Notes under the pieces: model-generated | Told to the model about the DNA's origin: nothing | Database searches by the model: none | What the model saw: the letters and a program-made list of their open reading frames with translations, nothing else | Assembly: GCA_963921935.1 (NCBI GenBank) | Contig: OY998180.1 | Location: forward strand, 59,288,551 to 59,352,550 | Length of the DNA stretch: 64,000 bases | From: Galeruca laticollis | Taxonomy: Eukaryota > Arthropoda > Insecta > Coleoptera > Chrysomelidae | Direction: 5' to 3' | Shown here: positions 1 through 10,429 of the stretch, in pieces | How the letters are laid out: every line of letters starts with the position of its first letter | Position numbering within the stretch: position 1 is the stretch's first letter | Translations under genes and position numbers: made by a program

Positions 1-563
1 TAATTTACCTGATGTTTCAAAAGCAGGTTCTGCAGCCAAAAAGAGCCCTTTTTTGTTTCTGGGCATCATTTGGAGATGGATTTGGGCTTAATATTTATTT
101 TTAATTTCGCCATCTTTTAAACAATTTTTAAAAATGTTTAAGGTTGATGGAGATTTCACCTCAACCACGTGATCATCAGTTATTCCATCCGGAGATGCAC
201 CCAAAAAAAAGGGCCATTAGGTAATATAAACAACCACTTCTATTGAATTAACGCTTAATTTTTCTTCAGCGTTTCTAAAACCATTGCTTTAAATTTCGAT
301 CCCCCCTCCATTTGTTTCATAGGTTTTATTTGATGAGCCCCAATTACTGAAGACACCAAAGTGCCATCACTGGTTTTACCTTTCGAAATCTCATAGACAT
401 ATGAGACATTAACTTTTCCATATCTAAGTTCAAACCACAAAGGTGATTTACTTTGACCTCTGGTATCTATTTTAGCATCGACAAAATTATCTAGCCAATT
501 ATTTTCTGCGTAACTTAAAAAATCTTCTAATTTTGGTTTGCCTCCTCTTTTAAATTTGTTCAT
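1..563 (-). pseudogene. YqaJ-type exonuclease remnant, 3' part outside window
   Basis: The reading frame from 563 down to 255 contains WFELRYGK, then KTSDGTLVSSVIGA. This is the N-terminal block of YqaJ/lambda-type alkaline exonuclease domains found in many uncharacterised insect proteins. After two in-frame stops and one frame change at a T homopolymer (about 205-213), the next catalytic blocks are still visible: GASPDGI, then VVEVKSPS, then an AQIHLQMM block preceded by another stop. SPDG and E-V-K are the metal-binding signatures of the fold, which degrades or recombines DNA 5' to 3'. The gene runs off the left edge. Several stops make it a pseudogene. Such genes occur as dispersed multicopy families in arthropods, so mobile or viral origin is possible. 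The family call is from motif recognition, not a search. Confidence 0.62.
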
Positions 564-669
564 TAATTTATGAATGATTAGGACATCAAATTTTGAATTT
601 ACATTTCGATGTCTAGTTAATTGGCAATAAATATTTTTGGTTCTTCAGCTACTCCAGTAAGTTCCTCAA
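564..669. other. Short AT-rich spacer
   Basis: Separates the exonuclease remnant from the GC-richer RTE-like block. No feature seen. Confidence 0.5.
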
Positions 670-689
670 AAAACATGACGTTTTTCTTC

Positions 690-1022
690 TTTTACATGAC
701 CATTCGGAATTCCCAGTGAAGGCTAATACAACCGGAGGTCGCCTGGTATCCGGAGGCCGCCGTTATTGACTCACTCGCGTAGAGCCATACAATCATCGGC
801 ACGGTACAGATGACACCTTGGTTTACGGTTTTTCCTAGGTTTTCTCCTAGTGAGCTGTTCTTGCCTTCCCTTCGCACCCTCGTTCTTACCGGCATGGGTG
901 GCCCTACCAGGATATCATATTATCCCGCCGGCATTGCCATTGGGATCATGGAAGGCACTGAGCGCCCCACCAACGTCAAGGTCCTACAGCGGCTCGGGAG
1001 GGAATACATTATTAAAAGACAT
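690..1022 (-). repeat. GC-rich block like an RTE LINE 5' leader
   Basis: This block is markedly GC-richer than its flanks. It shares a patchy pattern with the 5' leader of the RTE element at 27640-27906, notably CTTACCGGCA followed by GTGGCCCTACCAG and then CCGGCATTGCC or CCGGCATCGC. The orientation is the same as that RTE, so the sense strand is minus. Short ORFs on both strands here look incidental. I read it as a solo 5'-end fragment of a related RTE LINE. The alternative is another GC-rich retroelement leader. Confidence 0.38.
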
Positions 1023-1320
1023 TTGAAATAAAAAATCGACATATTTCAGTATTTTTATCTAAAATGAATTGTTTGCAAAATATTCAATTTGTTCCATAAT
1101 TTAGCCGCGCTCTGTAGATGTGGCGTGTGAGAGAGTTTTTCGGTAATGCGGAGATGGCTCGCCACTTTTCCAATATATAGCTTCAACGGGAATTAATCGA
1201 AAAGCTCCCAGAGTTCGATGATTTTTTATTATTGTAGGATATTTGTTGTTGATTAAATTTGGTATAATTTGGAACCCAGATATTTTCAACTCGCGTTTCA
1301 AAAGACATTACATTTATTCT
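1023..1320. other. Non-coding stretch
   Basis: A minus-strand ORF of 66 codons (1101-1301) is present but has no motif I recognise. No other feature seen. Confidence 0.4.
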
Positions 1321-1339
1321 GACAACATATTGGCTTCAG

Positions 1340-1420
1340 TTCCCTGGAAGTACCACTACACCAACACTAATACGTTTCGATAACCAAGGTATCGTCTTTA
1401 GAGACCGAAGGTAAAGTGCC
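1340..1420 (-). other. Penelope-type 3' motif, hammerhead-like
   Basis: Read on the minus strand there is a short hairpin (GATACC, loop TTGG, TTATC) bounded by GACGA upstream and GAAACG downstream. That spacing resembles the stem II plus GAAA core of the hammerhead motifs found near the ends of Penelope-like elements. The canonical CUGAUGA core is not matched exactly. No GIY-YIG or RT coding is adjacent, so this would be an orphan terminal fragment. Confidence 0.27.
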
Positions 1421-2607
1421 GAATACAGTTAACGAATTTTCAATTTAGTCTAAGTCTTTTACTAGAGTTTTTCAAACATAGGTAATTGGCGATACATTAT
1501 TGCAAAACCCTAATCAGAATTAATTTGGAATTTTTATATCAAATCACATTTCTTTTTTCGATTATTCATGCGTTTATAAAAATTTGCGCTATTTGATTGT
1601 TCAAAATTTTTTTGATCCAGGCCAAATATTTAGGTTTGTCATTTTTTTTGAGCATTATCCTGTAACAAAATAAGATTGTTATTAACTTTTACAATTACAC
1701 CAAACGGTTCCGCCAACTGTGAATGATACAGGACCTGTATTGACATTTGTCAATGAAAACAGCCTATATTATTCTGAAAAATTGATGTAGCTCTACTAAT
1801 AGGTGTGTAGAACAGTCTATCAAGAATTTCATGGTAATCGCTAATAATTCTTCATGATTTTCTAGAATGATAGCAGAAATTAACTATTTGCCTTACATAA
1901 GCGCTGATTTCTTCTTGACTAGCAGTTATTAGATTAATGAATTTTGATAATTATATGTCCCGGAATACAAACACGAAAACCATCAACAAATCAGTTAGTT
2001 TTTTTCTAAATGAATGTGGAAATAAATTTGGTGTCTTAACCCTATTACTTTTCTCATTACAGTCACTCTGTTCACCGAATCCAGAAAATTGCTAAACAAC
2101 TTGGTGATTTACTGGTATAATTGTGTGCTCCACTGAGACATTGCCTCTAAACTCACGATAATAAACTGAATAAACTTTAATTGGTCGCCTTTGTCGGTTA
2201 ATCATGCCCTTTTAAAATATAATTTAACTATTCTAGGCTGCCGTGTAATTAGAACAGTTAACAAGATTTAAGAACGCTATTCTATGTTTGGATACGAACT
2301 CTAAACTAGAAATTTATTATCGAGCACAGTGGAACTCAACTCCCTAAAACCAGGAAGCATACCTCCAGCCTTCACAGACGATACCACAATTTCATACTGT
2401 ATCGCTAAAACGCATATTTCTAGCTGCTGGAAATTGGTGTCATATATTGTTGAAGTTGTTAATTATTTATGCTCTATTAGAAAGACTTTTCATAAAAGGT
2501 TATAATAAATATACGAAAGGATATTATCGTTTCAATGGCTTTCCATATAAATTAATCTGAATCTGTAAGCCAACAAATAACTAAGTACGCAGTTGATACT
2601 GTTGCCG
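1421..2607. other. Anonymous AT-rich DNA
   Basis: No ORF of note, no tandem repeat and no recognisable element end were found. It is the left flank of the Gypsy insertion, whose target copy ATAAC is at 2608-2612. Confidence 0.5.
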
Positions 2608-2612
2608 ATAAC

Positions 2613-2852
2613 TGTTATGTAAATTCTTAGTGGGTAGCCCTGCTGACTGCCCAACTCAGATTCCATGTAGAGGCGTTGGCTAAACTGTAAACCGGGTTTT
2701 AGACAAGTGATTCAAAAGATAACAAGAACAATTGAATGGAAAGCAGAATGGTAGACATTTTTCACCGCTCATAATTTTGCCACGTAATAATTGTTCCTAA
2801 TCAAAATCACCAAAGAACCTACCGGTTCTATCACTTCTCATAAAACACAACA
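2613..2852 (+). repeat. 5' LTR of the Gypsy element
   Basis: Begins TGTTATGTAAATTC and ends CACAACA. It aligns along its length with 11453-11674, sharing for example the blocks around TAGCCCTGC, CATGTAGAG, ACATTTTTCACC and TAATTGTTCCTA. Divergence between the LTRs is obvious by eye, so the insertion is old. No clear tRNA primer-binding match was recognised just after 2852. Confidence 0.82.
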
Positions 2853-3049
2853 GTTGCCGTCGATGAGTCTGGTATCTGAGTTTCTTTTCTTGTTCGTGAA
2901 AGAGAAAATGAAACCGATAAAACCGCTTCTCAGCGTGGGAAATGGCTATGATTGGAAATATTTAGCCTTTCAGTGGAATTGCGGAAGAATTCGAAACATA
3001 TTTAGAACGAATAGAGTACTTATTTGCTGTTAACTTCACAAGGGTGTAT

Positions 3050-3690
3050 CAGATGTTAAAGATTTCAGTAGCACCACAAAAGCCAGGAGATCTGTCGTTT
3101 ACAGAAGTAAAGGAGCCGCTAAAATGGCTTATGCGCCTCAGATATTTGGAATCTATGAAAAATTTATGTTTAATAAATTAAATCAGAAACCAGAGCAAAA
3201 TGTATCTGAGTACATAGTCGAGCTACGTAGGTTAGCAAGCTCATGAAATTTTGAAACATTTCTGAATGAAGCATTAAGAGACAGGTTTGTGTGTAGCCTA
3301 AGATCAGAAAAAATACAGAGAAAGTTGTTGGCAGGTGACAAGTTGACTTTTCAAAATGCATGTGAAGTAGCTCAGCTGGAAGAGATCGGAGACAAACACG
3401 TCAAAAGTCTAGCTCATGGAAACAGTGGTGTAAATCACGTTATAATACAAATCACAAAACCAGACTAAACCAAAGTCCAACTGGAAAAGTGGCAAATGTA
3501 TGTCCCAGAGTGCGTGTTGTGATAAGTGTGGATGTATCCAAAGTAAAGTCAAATGTCCTACAAAGAAATGGAAATGTTTTCTATGTCAAAAGTTTGCCCA
3601 TGTTCGGGATTAGTGTCCCTCTAAATCAAAATTGGTTGCAATGCACGAAGCAGAGCAGTAGCCAGGTTCTGATATTTTGGTAACCGTATT
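3050..3690 (+). pseudogene. Gypsy gag remnant with zinc knuckle
   Basis: The Gag signature FNKLNQKPEQNVSEYIVELR (from about 3167) is followed by a block containing LRDRFVCSLRSEKIQRKLL (about 3270-3330), the capsid C-terminal region conserved in Mag-like and related Gypsy Gag proteins. A cysteine-rich stretch at about 3500-3620 (C-x2-C patterns in two frames) looks like decayed nucleic-acid-binding knuckles. Reading requires frame changes and at least one internal stop (about 3244). Gag would package element RNA in virus-like particles. It lies directly downstream of the 5' LTR. Confidence 0.72.
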
Positions 3691-3779
3691 GCAGTATGCA
3701 GATATAAATAATGATTTATATAACCTAAACCTGGTATGTGACAGTAAATGTAATTCTCCATATCACAACATATTACATT

Positions 3780-6001
3780 AAAAATGAATAGTCATCCTAT
3801 GCTATTTGAGATAGACACAGGCATATGTAAAAAGGTAATTTCTGAGAAAACGTTCTTGAAAGTTTTGATGTTGCTTTTAAAAAAATTTCATTTATGCCGT
3901 ATCTGGTCAGTTAATAAAAGCATTGAGAAAGTGTATGGTCACAATTGTTCACAATAATAAAAAATTTCAATTGTTAATAACTGTGATAGCATCTGATAAA
4001 AATTTCATTTCTTTGTTAGGTCGGAATTGACTTGTTTCCAGATTGGCAGAACAATTTTTCAATCAATTTTTTAAGCATTTCAGATAATTCAAAATTGGTT
4101 GATTCATTAAAAGGAAAATTCAAGAATGTTTTCTATAAGAATTTGTGCAACCCAATTAAAGAATTTGAGGCTATGTTCAAGTTTAAGAAGAATATCGTGC
4201 CAGTCACGAAAAAAGCATATGATATGCCTTATGCATTAAAGTCAAAAGTATAGGATAAGTCAGAACAAGTGGTGCAAATAGGTATATTAAAACCAGTACA
4301 TTCCAACAAATAGGAATCTCCCATGGTTCCAAAAAAATCGGAAATCTGCGCATTTATACTGATTTTAGAGTGGCAGTTAACAAATCATTGAATATAGACC
4401 AGTACCCATTGCCAACATCAGACAATATTTTCGCAAGGCTGGCTGGGGAAACGGTTTTCACAGACTTGGATTTATCTGGTGCTTACCAGCAGTGGAAGGT
4501 ACAGTCGGATTATCACAAATACTTAATCAATAATAGGCATGTTGGAATATTTCAATCTACTAGGTTAACTTATGGAATTGCGTATGTTCCTGATATATTT
4601 CAATCTATAATGGATCAAATCTTGAGTGGCATCCCAAATGTAAATTGGTAATTGGATGATATATTAATGGCTGGGAAAACCTATGCGAAAGCAGAATGTT
4701 ATTTTAATTTTACAATAGTTGGCCAAACAAAATGTAAAAGTAAATATTGAGAAATATCACAAGTAGAATATTTAGAGCAGAGAATTGATAATGAAGTTGT
4801 TCATCCTAGATAGGAGAAAATACGTGCTATTAAGGATACTCCTGAACCGGTAGTTGCGGGCCTATTTAGGGCTCATTAATTATTGGGGCAAATTTGTGCC
4901 ACAGTTTTCACCCCAATTGCGTCCTTTTTATAATCAGTTATGAAAGATGCAAATTTCAAGTTTGATGACATAGTATGTAGAGAAGCTTTTGTCAAAAGTA
5001 AGAAGCTTATGGCTAATAACCAGGTTATGACACACTATGACCCAAATAGTTGTAACATGTGACAGTAGTTCCTATGGTATGGGGGGACTTCTGAGTCAGA
5101 GAATGATGTCAAAAAGTCAGTATGTTTTGTCTCTGGTGCATTACCAAGAGCGGAGCAAAACTATTATCAATTAGAAAGGGAAGCTTTGGGGATAATTTTC
5201 AGTGTAAAGAAGTAACTTTATTTTGTTGTTGGACAGTAACTTTATTTTGTTGTTGGACCACCAACCTCTGAAAGTTATTTTCAACCCAGATAAAAGTATT
5301 TCAGTAATGTCAGCATCTAGAATTATTCATTGGAATGTCAGCTCATGACTGCTAAATTGAATATTAGGAAGCTTCTCAGTTATTTGAAGCGGATATGATA
5401 TCAAGGTTACCATTGAAGGATGCAACTGAAGTAGATAATTGGATTAATGCCTTTAACTCAACTGATGAGCTACCAAAGCATTGCGAAAGTTTAAAATAAG
5501 AATCCAATTTTAATTAAAGTAATAGACTATGTGAAAACAGGATGGACTAATAAGGTAGACTTGACATTATTTTGCTAAACGTAATGAGCTTTACATTGAG
5601 GAAAATTGTCTTATGAAAGGTATCAGGGTAGTTGTACCAGAGGCGCTGCGGAAACATATTCTATATTTGCGTCACGAAGGCATAGGCGTAGTAAGGTTTA
5701 AAATATTAGCCACATAGGTGATATACAACAAAAAACTCAATCCTTAGCATTAAAATCTAGTTGCCAATTAAATCAACGAAACCATAAAAAATATTTAATA
5801 TCTTGGCCAAAAACAGAAAATGTGTTTTCTATAGTGCATATTGCTTGTTACTGCCCTATGACAATCAACAGAAATGTTAAGAACTAGTTTCTCAATAATG
5901 GGGATTGTGAGTGATAATGAACCTACTTTTTATGCATTATCACCCACAATCCAATGGCAGTGCTGAACGCCATGTTCAAACAGTCAAAGATGCGCTAATT
6001 A
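3780..6001 (+). pseudogene. Gypsy pol remnant (protease, RT, RNase H, integrase)
   Basis: Domains appear in the expected order. A protease-like FEIDTG occurs at about 3805. A pre-RT linker at 4032-4253 leads to the RT palm at 4370-4700, with TDLDLSGAYQQ and a catalytic LDDIL box (about 4655) in which the usual Y is not retained. RNase H is seen at about 5035-5215 (CDSSSYGMGG, then LPRAEQNYYQLEREALGIIF). Integrase N-terminal sequence LRKHILYLRHEGIG is at about 5648, and the C-terminal catalytic block with YHPQSNGSAERH is at 5940. Many stops and frameshifts make it non-functional. Coding breaks off at 6001, where a minus-strand LTR element begins. A 23-bp tandem duplication disrupts RNase H at 5212-5258. 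Confidence 0.8.
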
Positions 6002-6165
6002 AGATAATTTATTCTCGAAACATCTTTTTAAAAGTTTAATTTTAATTAGAAAATACTACTTCATTGCTTCAGAGTTACAAACAGAATGAATGATCAATGT
6101 GAGAACAATACAAAGTTAGTTTATAATTAAATGCTGAGAATATGGTATTATTATATAATATGCGA
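6002..6165 (-). repeat. 3' LTR of the nested errantivirus-like element
   Basis: Matches 10227-10402, sharing for example TTTTTAAAAGTTTAATTTTA, then CAGAGTTACAAACAGAATGA, then AAAGTTAGTTTATAATTAAA, with a short extra segment in the right copy. Its outer end abuts the interrupted Gypsy integrase. Confidence 0.65.
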
Positions 6166-6329
6166 ATACGTAAAACTTTTAGAATAACAAAAACGAAAGA
6201 ATGAAAATAATGTAACAGATACCGAAATGGCAGAATTTTAGTGGACATTATAGAGAAAGATTCGACAATGAGAAAAAGTCCAAGGCGAAGGAAAAAATTA
6301 TAAAACCAAAAAGAAATGAGAAACTCCGA

Positions 6330-6940
6330 GTCATCTAACATTTCCATTATTCGTCGTTGAACTTCGTTTTTGTGTATAAAAGAATAGCAGTAACATTTGG
6401 TATGGATGGGTATTTCGTCAAATGTTTTCATTTCGTGTTTTATCTCGTTCGTAAAAGTTAGTTTGTCTTTGTCTACTATCTTTTTCAAATCGTAACAAAA
6501 TTCAAGAAATTCTGAATTCAAATTATCGGTTATAATTAAGTTTTGAACATTTTCATCATATCATATCATGAAAATTAAAATTTTGTTTTAAAGTATTAGT
6601 GAGAGTTGTTACTTTCAGTCGGTCTTTTATTACAATTTCAACACGTTTATCACTGCGGTTTATTGTTTCAGTTTCAGCAAAACCGTTTTCTGCAACTGTA
6701 ATAGTTTCCGGGAAATAAAGGTTATCTATTTCTTGACTGGGTACTATGATTTTTTCGGTATAACAGCTGACTGGGACTTTCACGGCAGCTATCTTGTGGG
6801 AATCGACAGATATTTTGAAATCTTCTCTAATAAAATCATACTTGGAGTCCGGTTCTGGCATTATTTTCAGTAAGCGAGCTTGAGCTCTGCTCCTTAAAAT
6901 ACTCTGATATTTGTGGTTTAATGCAGTATTCTTAATTTAT
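6330..6940 (-). pseudogene. Errantivirus-like pol fragment: pre-RT linker and RT start
   Basis: From about 6940 down to 6556 is a linker of the kind that follows protease in Gypsy/17.6-type pol. From 6521 the frame holds LTFTNEIKHEMKT and then a block with IHKNEVQRRIMEMLDD, the hallmark start of Gypsy reverse transcriptase. It then runs into unrelated residues at about 6335, where most of pol has been deleted. What remains cannot encode an active polymerase. One frame change separates the two ORFs near 6540. Confidence 0.7.
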
Positions 6941-6948
6941 AAACTAAA

Positions 6949-8335
6949 CGTAATCGTTCACCTTAGTGTAATAAGTGCCTGTTGTAAATTGCAGCAAGAT
7001 TAACTACCAGCCAAGTAAGATTACTTATATATTGTTAGTTATATGCCACATTAAATTAGTATCCATTATTAAACAGTAATCAGCCGGTAGACAAGAAACC
7101 AGTTTTTTAAATTGAGATAACACAAGTAAATTAGTAGGCTGATATATTAGAACTTTTTCAAGAGTGCCAACAGGGTTGGCTTCCGATTATTTTTAGAAGT
7201 GCAAAAATTACTGAATATGGAAAATTATGCTAAAGAAATTTTAGATAAACTTAAGATCGCGGAAGAAAGAAACATAAGAATTGAAGGTAAAATTGATGAT
7301 ATACAAACTAAATTGTCAAAGTTAGAAGCTGAAAATCAAGCAAGAAAACAGGAGAATGAACGACTCATGGGTTTGTTAAGGATACAAAATGATCAGATCG
7401 AGCAATTACAGAGAGAATCTAAGAGAAAAAATATTATTATCTTTGGAATTGATGAAGCTAATAACGAGGATCAAAAAATGCAAGAACATAAAGTAGCTGA
7501 AGTGGTGAAAATAACTGGTGTAGAGTTTGATGCAGAAAAAGATATAGTTGAGATTAAAAGAATAGGCAAAAAAGAAAAAAACAAAATCAGACCGATAATG
7601 GTAGAACTTCGAAATGGTAATAAAAGAATTGACATCCTGGAAGCCAGTAAACAACTTAGAGAACTAAATTTAGCATCAATGAAGACTTCCCGACGGATGT
7701 ACAGGAACAACGTAAAGTGCTTAGAAAACATTTGATCTCGGCAAGAGAACTAGGAAAACGTGCAACAATGCGGTACAACAAACTCATAGTGAATGGAACT
7801 GTATACACAGTAGAGGAATTGATAAGGAGCCAGGAAATTGAAGACGGGAAGAGACACCTCGGCGTGACACCACATAGAAAAACAGGCACAAGAACCACAA
7901 GTGAGAGATCACCTACCGAAGATGACGAAAATAAAGAAGTAATGAAAACTTCTAGAACAGACCAAAGACTGCCAAAAAACTAGATAGCCACACATCTAAT
8001 GCGTATCATGAATTTGCGGAGATGCATCGGTTCGGCCAAGCAGCTGAATATAATGATAAATGTAGTCACAATAATTGTATTAGAGTAAGTTGTAGTTGTA
8101 ATGTAAATTTTAGTTCTAAGTCTGGTCCTAAGAGCGATATTCAAAATTCGTTCATTTATTATAAACGAATAGCTTGGGTTTTACACAAATTTTGTTTTCG
8201 CTCTTTTATTGTTTATCTTCATTGTGATTTTGCCGCATGAACTGTGTATTTATTTATAGACTCTGTTCCGGATTTCTTGCTATATTGATTTGTATCAATT
8301 TGAAGCAATAAAGATATTATTATTATTATTATTAT
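6949..8335 (+). mobile_element. ORF1-only LINE insertion (half-LINE)
   Basis: A 1.39-kb insertion lies between ACTAAA at 6943-6948 and ACTAAA at 8336-8341, probably a target duplication, because protease-proximal sequence of the host element resumes on either side. It contains a 5' leader, a single ORF1 and a ~350-bp 3' region ending in GCAATAAAG and a short (ATT)n tail. No endonuclease or RT is present. This is the layout of HAL1-type half-LINEs or internally deleted copies that depend on a partner for reverse transcription. Confidence 0.6.
7199..7983 (+). pseudogene. L1-type LINE ORF1 protein, frameshifted
   Basis: Residues 1-75 are a Lys/Glu-rich coiled coil (heptads through KIDDIQTKLSKLEAENQ). 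Then RESKRKNIIIFGIDE starts the RRM-like domain, and VEIKRIGKKEKNKIRPIMV is its conserved core. A frame change at about 7700-7730 moves into the second ORF, where RYNKLIVNGTVYTVEEL is the C-terminal domain seen in insect ORF1 proteins of this type. A charged tail ends at 7980. The protein would trimerise and bind element RNA. The start codon at 7199 is GTG-like in context; the in-frame ATG at 7217 is a likelier start. Confidence 0.68.
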
Positions 8336-8389
8336 ACTAAATCAGAATCTGAATATTATTATTCTTTAGGATATTATTTTCAAAATCAA

Positions 8390-8760
8390 AACATAATTTA
8401 ATATTTTTAATCACGTTTAAAGCGATGAGGCCGTCAAAATAATTGAGAATTTAAATTCAGGGAAAGCTGGAATTTCTGCTTCAAATTTTTCGTCTTTATG
8501 ACCTGTTGCTCTTGTAATTCTTGTTGTTTCTTGAAAAATAGTATTAGGAAAGAATTTTTATGCGATGATAGGATCTAATATTGATTGCATACTACCTGTA
8601 TCAACTAAGAGTTTTATCAGAGGATTGTTGATTTTTATATACGGTAATTCAGAGCTATTACAATAAGAATATTTTTCGTTTACGTTAAATTGTCTTCCAG
8701 GCTCGTTTTCCATAAAATTTGATTATTATTATTTACAGAGTCGTCATTATACGTAAGGGG
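8390..8760 (-). pseudogene. Errantivirus-like aspartic protease
   Basis: On the minus strand the frame reads IKLLVDTGSMQSILDPIIA at about 8560-8630, a retropepsin active site (DTG) with the typical hydrophobic approach. Downstream, FDGLIALNVIKN at about 8420-8455 matches the second conserved block (I/L-G-x-N/D-hydrophobic) after a frame change. It would process Gag-Pol. It lies between Gag (higher coordinates) and the half-LINE insertion (lower coordinates). A stop after the first block shows it is dead. Confidence 0.68.
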
Positions 8761-9922
8761 TCTATGTAATCGGGATCAATGTTATGAGTTTGGTTTTCGA
8801 CGTTGTTCGAATCAAGTGAGTCTGATTCAGTTTGAATTTGGTGCAATTCTTGCGAAATAAAATTTCTGGGATGAGTGGATCTAAAATAGTTTTTTGGTTG
8901 ATTAGGCTTAAAAGTGTTTCTCGAGTTTATTGATATTGGTTCTGGTCTATTTTCTGGAGATTTACCAGTGGTGCAAAAACCTTTTTTGGTTGTTCAAATA
9001 CTTGTCTATTGGTTGTGTAATTTCTAGTCATTTGTCGAGGTTGGATTTGAATTGGTTGACTAGGAAATTGGTTAGGGTTTTTGTAATTATTTATTTGGTC
9101 ATTTGTCTTTTGTACTGGATTTTGATTTCGGTAGTAAGAATCAGTTTGAGGTGTTTGATGGAATTGTATGGGCAATTGATTTTGATTGACAGTATAATTT
9201 GAATGATGGTTATGATTATTTGGTACTTGTCTATTATAATTTTGTGAATTTATGTTAGTTTTCGAATTATTTTTAAATTTAAAATTATTTGTAGAGTGAT
9301 TAAAGTTGTCTTCTTCTATAATAAATATGATAGCGGCTTCGATTGAAGCTGGATTCTTAATTCTAATTGTTTGTTGTAGCAAACCGGTTAAATTTCTAAT
9401 AAGCGTTTTCAAAGCCATTTGGTCTATTGTCTACGATATATTTCTTTAGTAATAACAGGCATTCATGTTACTGAAAAACTATTAATTCTTTGAACCAGGT
9501 TTTTTAAAACGTGTAGTCTTCTAGCAAACTCTAATGTTGATTCGTTTTTAAAAGGATGGGCTATTAAGACGTCCTGCTCCAAACGTTCTAGTGATATCTT
9601 ATCGCCAAAACATTGTTCTAATGCGTCTTTTAATAAATTCCAATTATCTAGTTCGGTTCTACAACCAACTAAAAGATTAGCTCTTCCTACTAGTTTAGAA
9701 CGAATTGCTCGTAAATTATAATTATTGATAACTACATTACCTAAATTACTATATGTATCTATAATAAATTGGCAATTTTCTATAAATTGCATGAATGTTA
9801 ATTTGTTCATTATTATTAGCCATATTGTTTGGAGTAATATTACTACCACTGTTTTCTTCTAAATTTAATGAATTATTGAAACTTGAAATCAATTCTTCAA
9901 TATTTGTATCAGAATCGTTCAT
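8761..9922 (-). pseudogene. Errantivirus-like gag
   Basis: The likely start ATG is at 9922-9920, followed by an acidic, Asn-rich leader. A frame change near 9815 leads into a capsid-like segment with IRSKLVGRANLLVGCR and FKNESTLEFARRLHVLKNLV, as in Gag of the gypsy/17.6 group. A further change near 9440 opens the Asn/Gln-rich C-terminal part (9418-8927), with many NN and QN runs and no CCHC knuckles, which is normal for errantivirus Gag. The protein forms the particle core. Confidence 0.68.
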
Positions 9923-10204
9923 TAATGAATTGAAAACTATTTATGTATATATTTTCTATTAACTAATGTAATATAATTAAAAGTAAAGTATATTTCCAAC
10001 CGGGAAATATTTTACCTATCTTAAAATTAGGAAGGTGTAATAAGAAAACTCGGTACTTACAGGTCCTTCTTGGAGTTCTCCCTACGTGATCCTGTTTGCC
10101 CCTGGATGGTGTAGGTTGTCGTCTAAGAGTTGAAACTCACGTTTAGTCTTTCCACAGAACCGGTCTCGATGCCGTGACTTCCCGAAAATACCGAACTACG
10201 ACTA

Positions 10205-10223
10205 TATCCAACTGACTGCACCA
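10205..10223 (-). other. Primer-binding site, tRNA-Ser type
   Basis: On the minus strand TGGTGCAGTCAGTTGGATA begins 3-4 bases after the 5' LTR end. It resembles the TGGCGCAGTCG primer site used with tRNA-Ser by several errantiviruses. Its position fixes the LTR boundary near 10227. Confidence 0.6.
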
Positions 10224-10226
10224 GAT

Positions 10227-10402
10227 AAGATATTTTGTTCTCGAAATATCTTTTTAAAAGTTTAATTTTAATTAGAAAATACAACTCTATTGCTTCAGAG
10301 TTACAAACAGAATGAATTACCAATGTGAGAAAAATACAAAGTTAGTTTATAATTAAATGCTGACAATATGATATACGACATGATATTATTATATAATATG
10401 CA
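10227..10402 (-). repeat. 5' LTR of the nested errantivirus-like element
   Basis: Pairs with 6002-6165. It has a small insertion relative to the left copy at about 10368-10382. Similarity stops at GCATATTATA, so the outer end may be slightly truncated. Confidence 0.62.
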
Positions 10403-10429
10403 AATTGGCTTCACATAAGTCGCTGGATA

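Larger units (their letters stand above)
6002..10402 (-). mobile_element. Errantivirus-like Gypsy element nested in the first, internally deleted
   Basis: The sense strand is minus. A ~165-bp sequence is directly repeated at both ends (6002-6165 and 10227-10402) and fits short LTRs. Just inside the right copy is a primer-binding site of tRNA-Ser type. Then come a zinc-knuckle-free, Asn-rich Gag, an aspartic protease, the pre-RT linker and the first residues of RT. RT, RNase H, integrase and any envelope are missing: coding passes from the start of RT directly into sequence leading to the left LTR. No clear target duplication was found. A plus-strand LINE fragment is inserted between protease and linker. 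Confidence 0.7.

Noticed and set aside
7406..7898. Three minus-strand ORFs
   Set aside because: Shadows of the plus-strand LINE ORF1.
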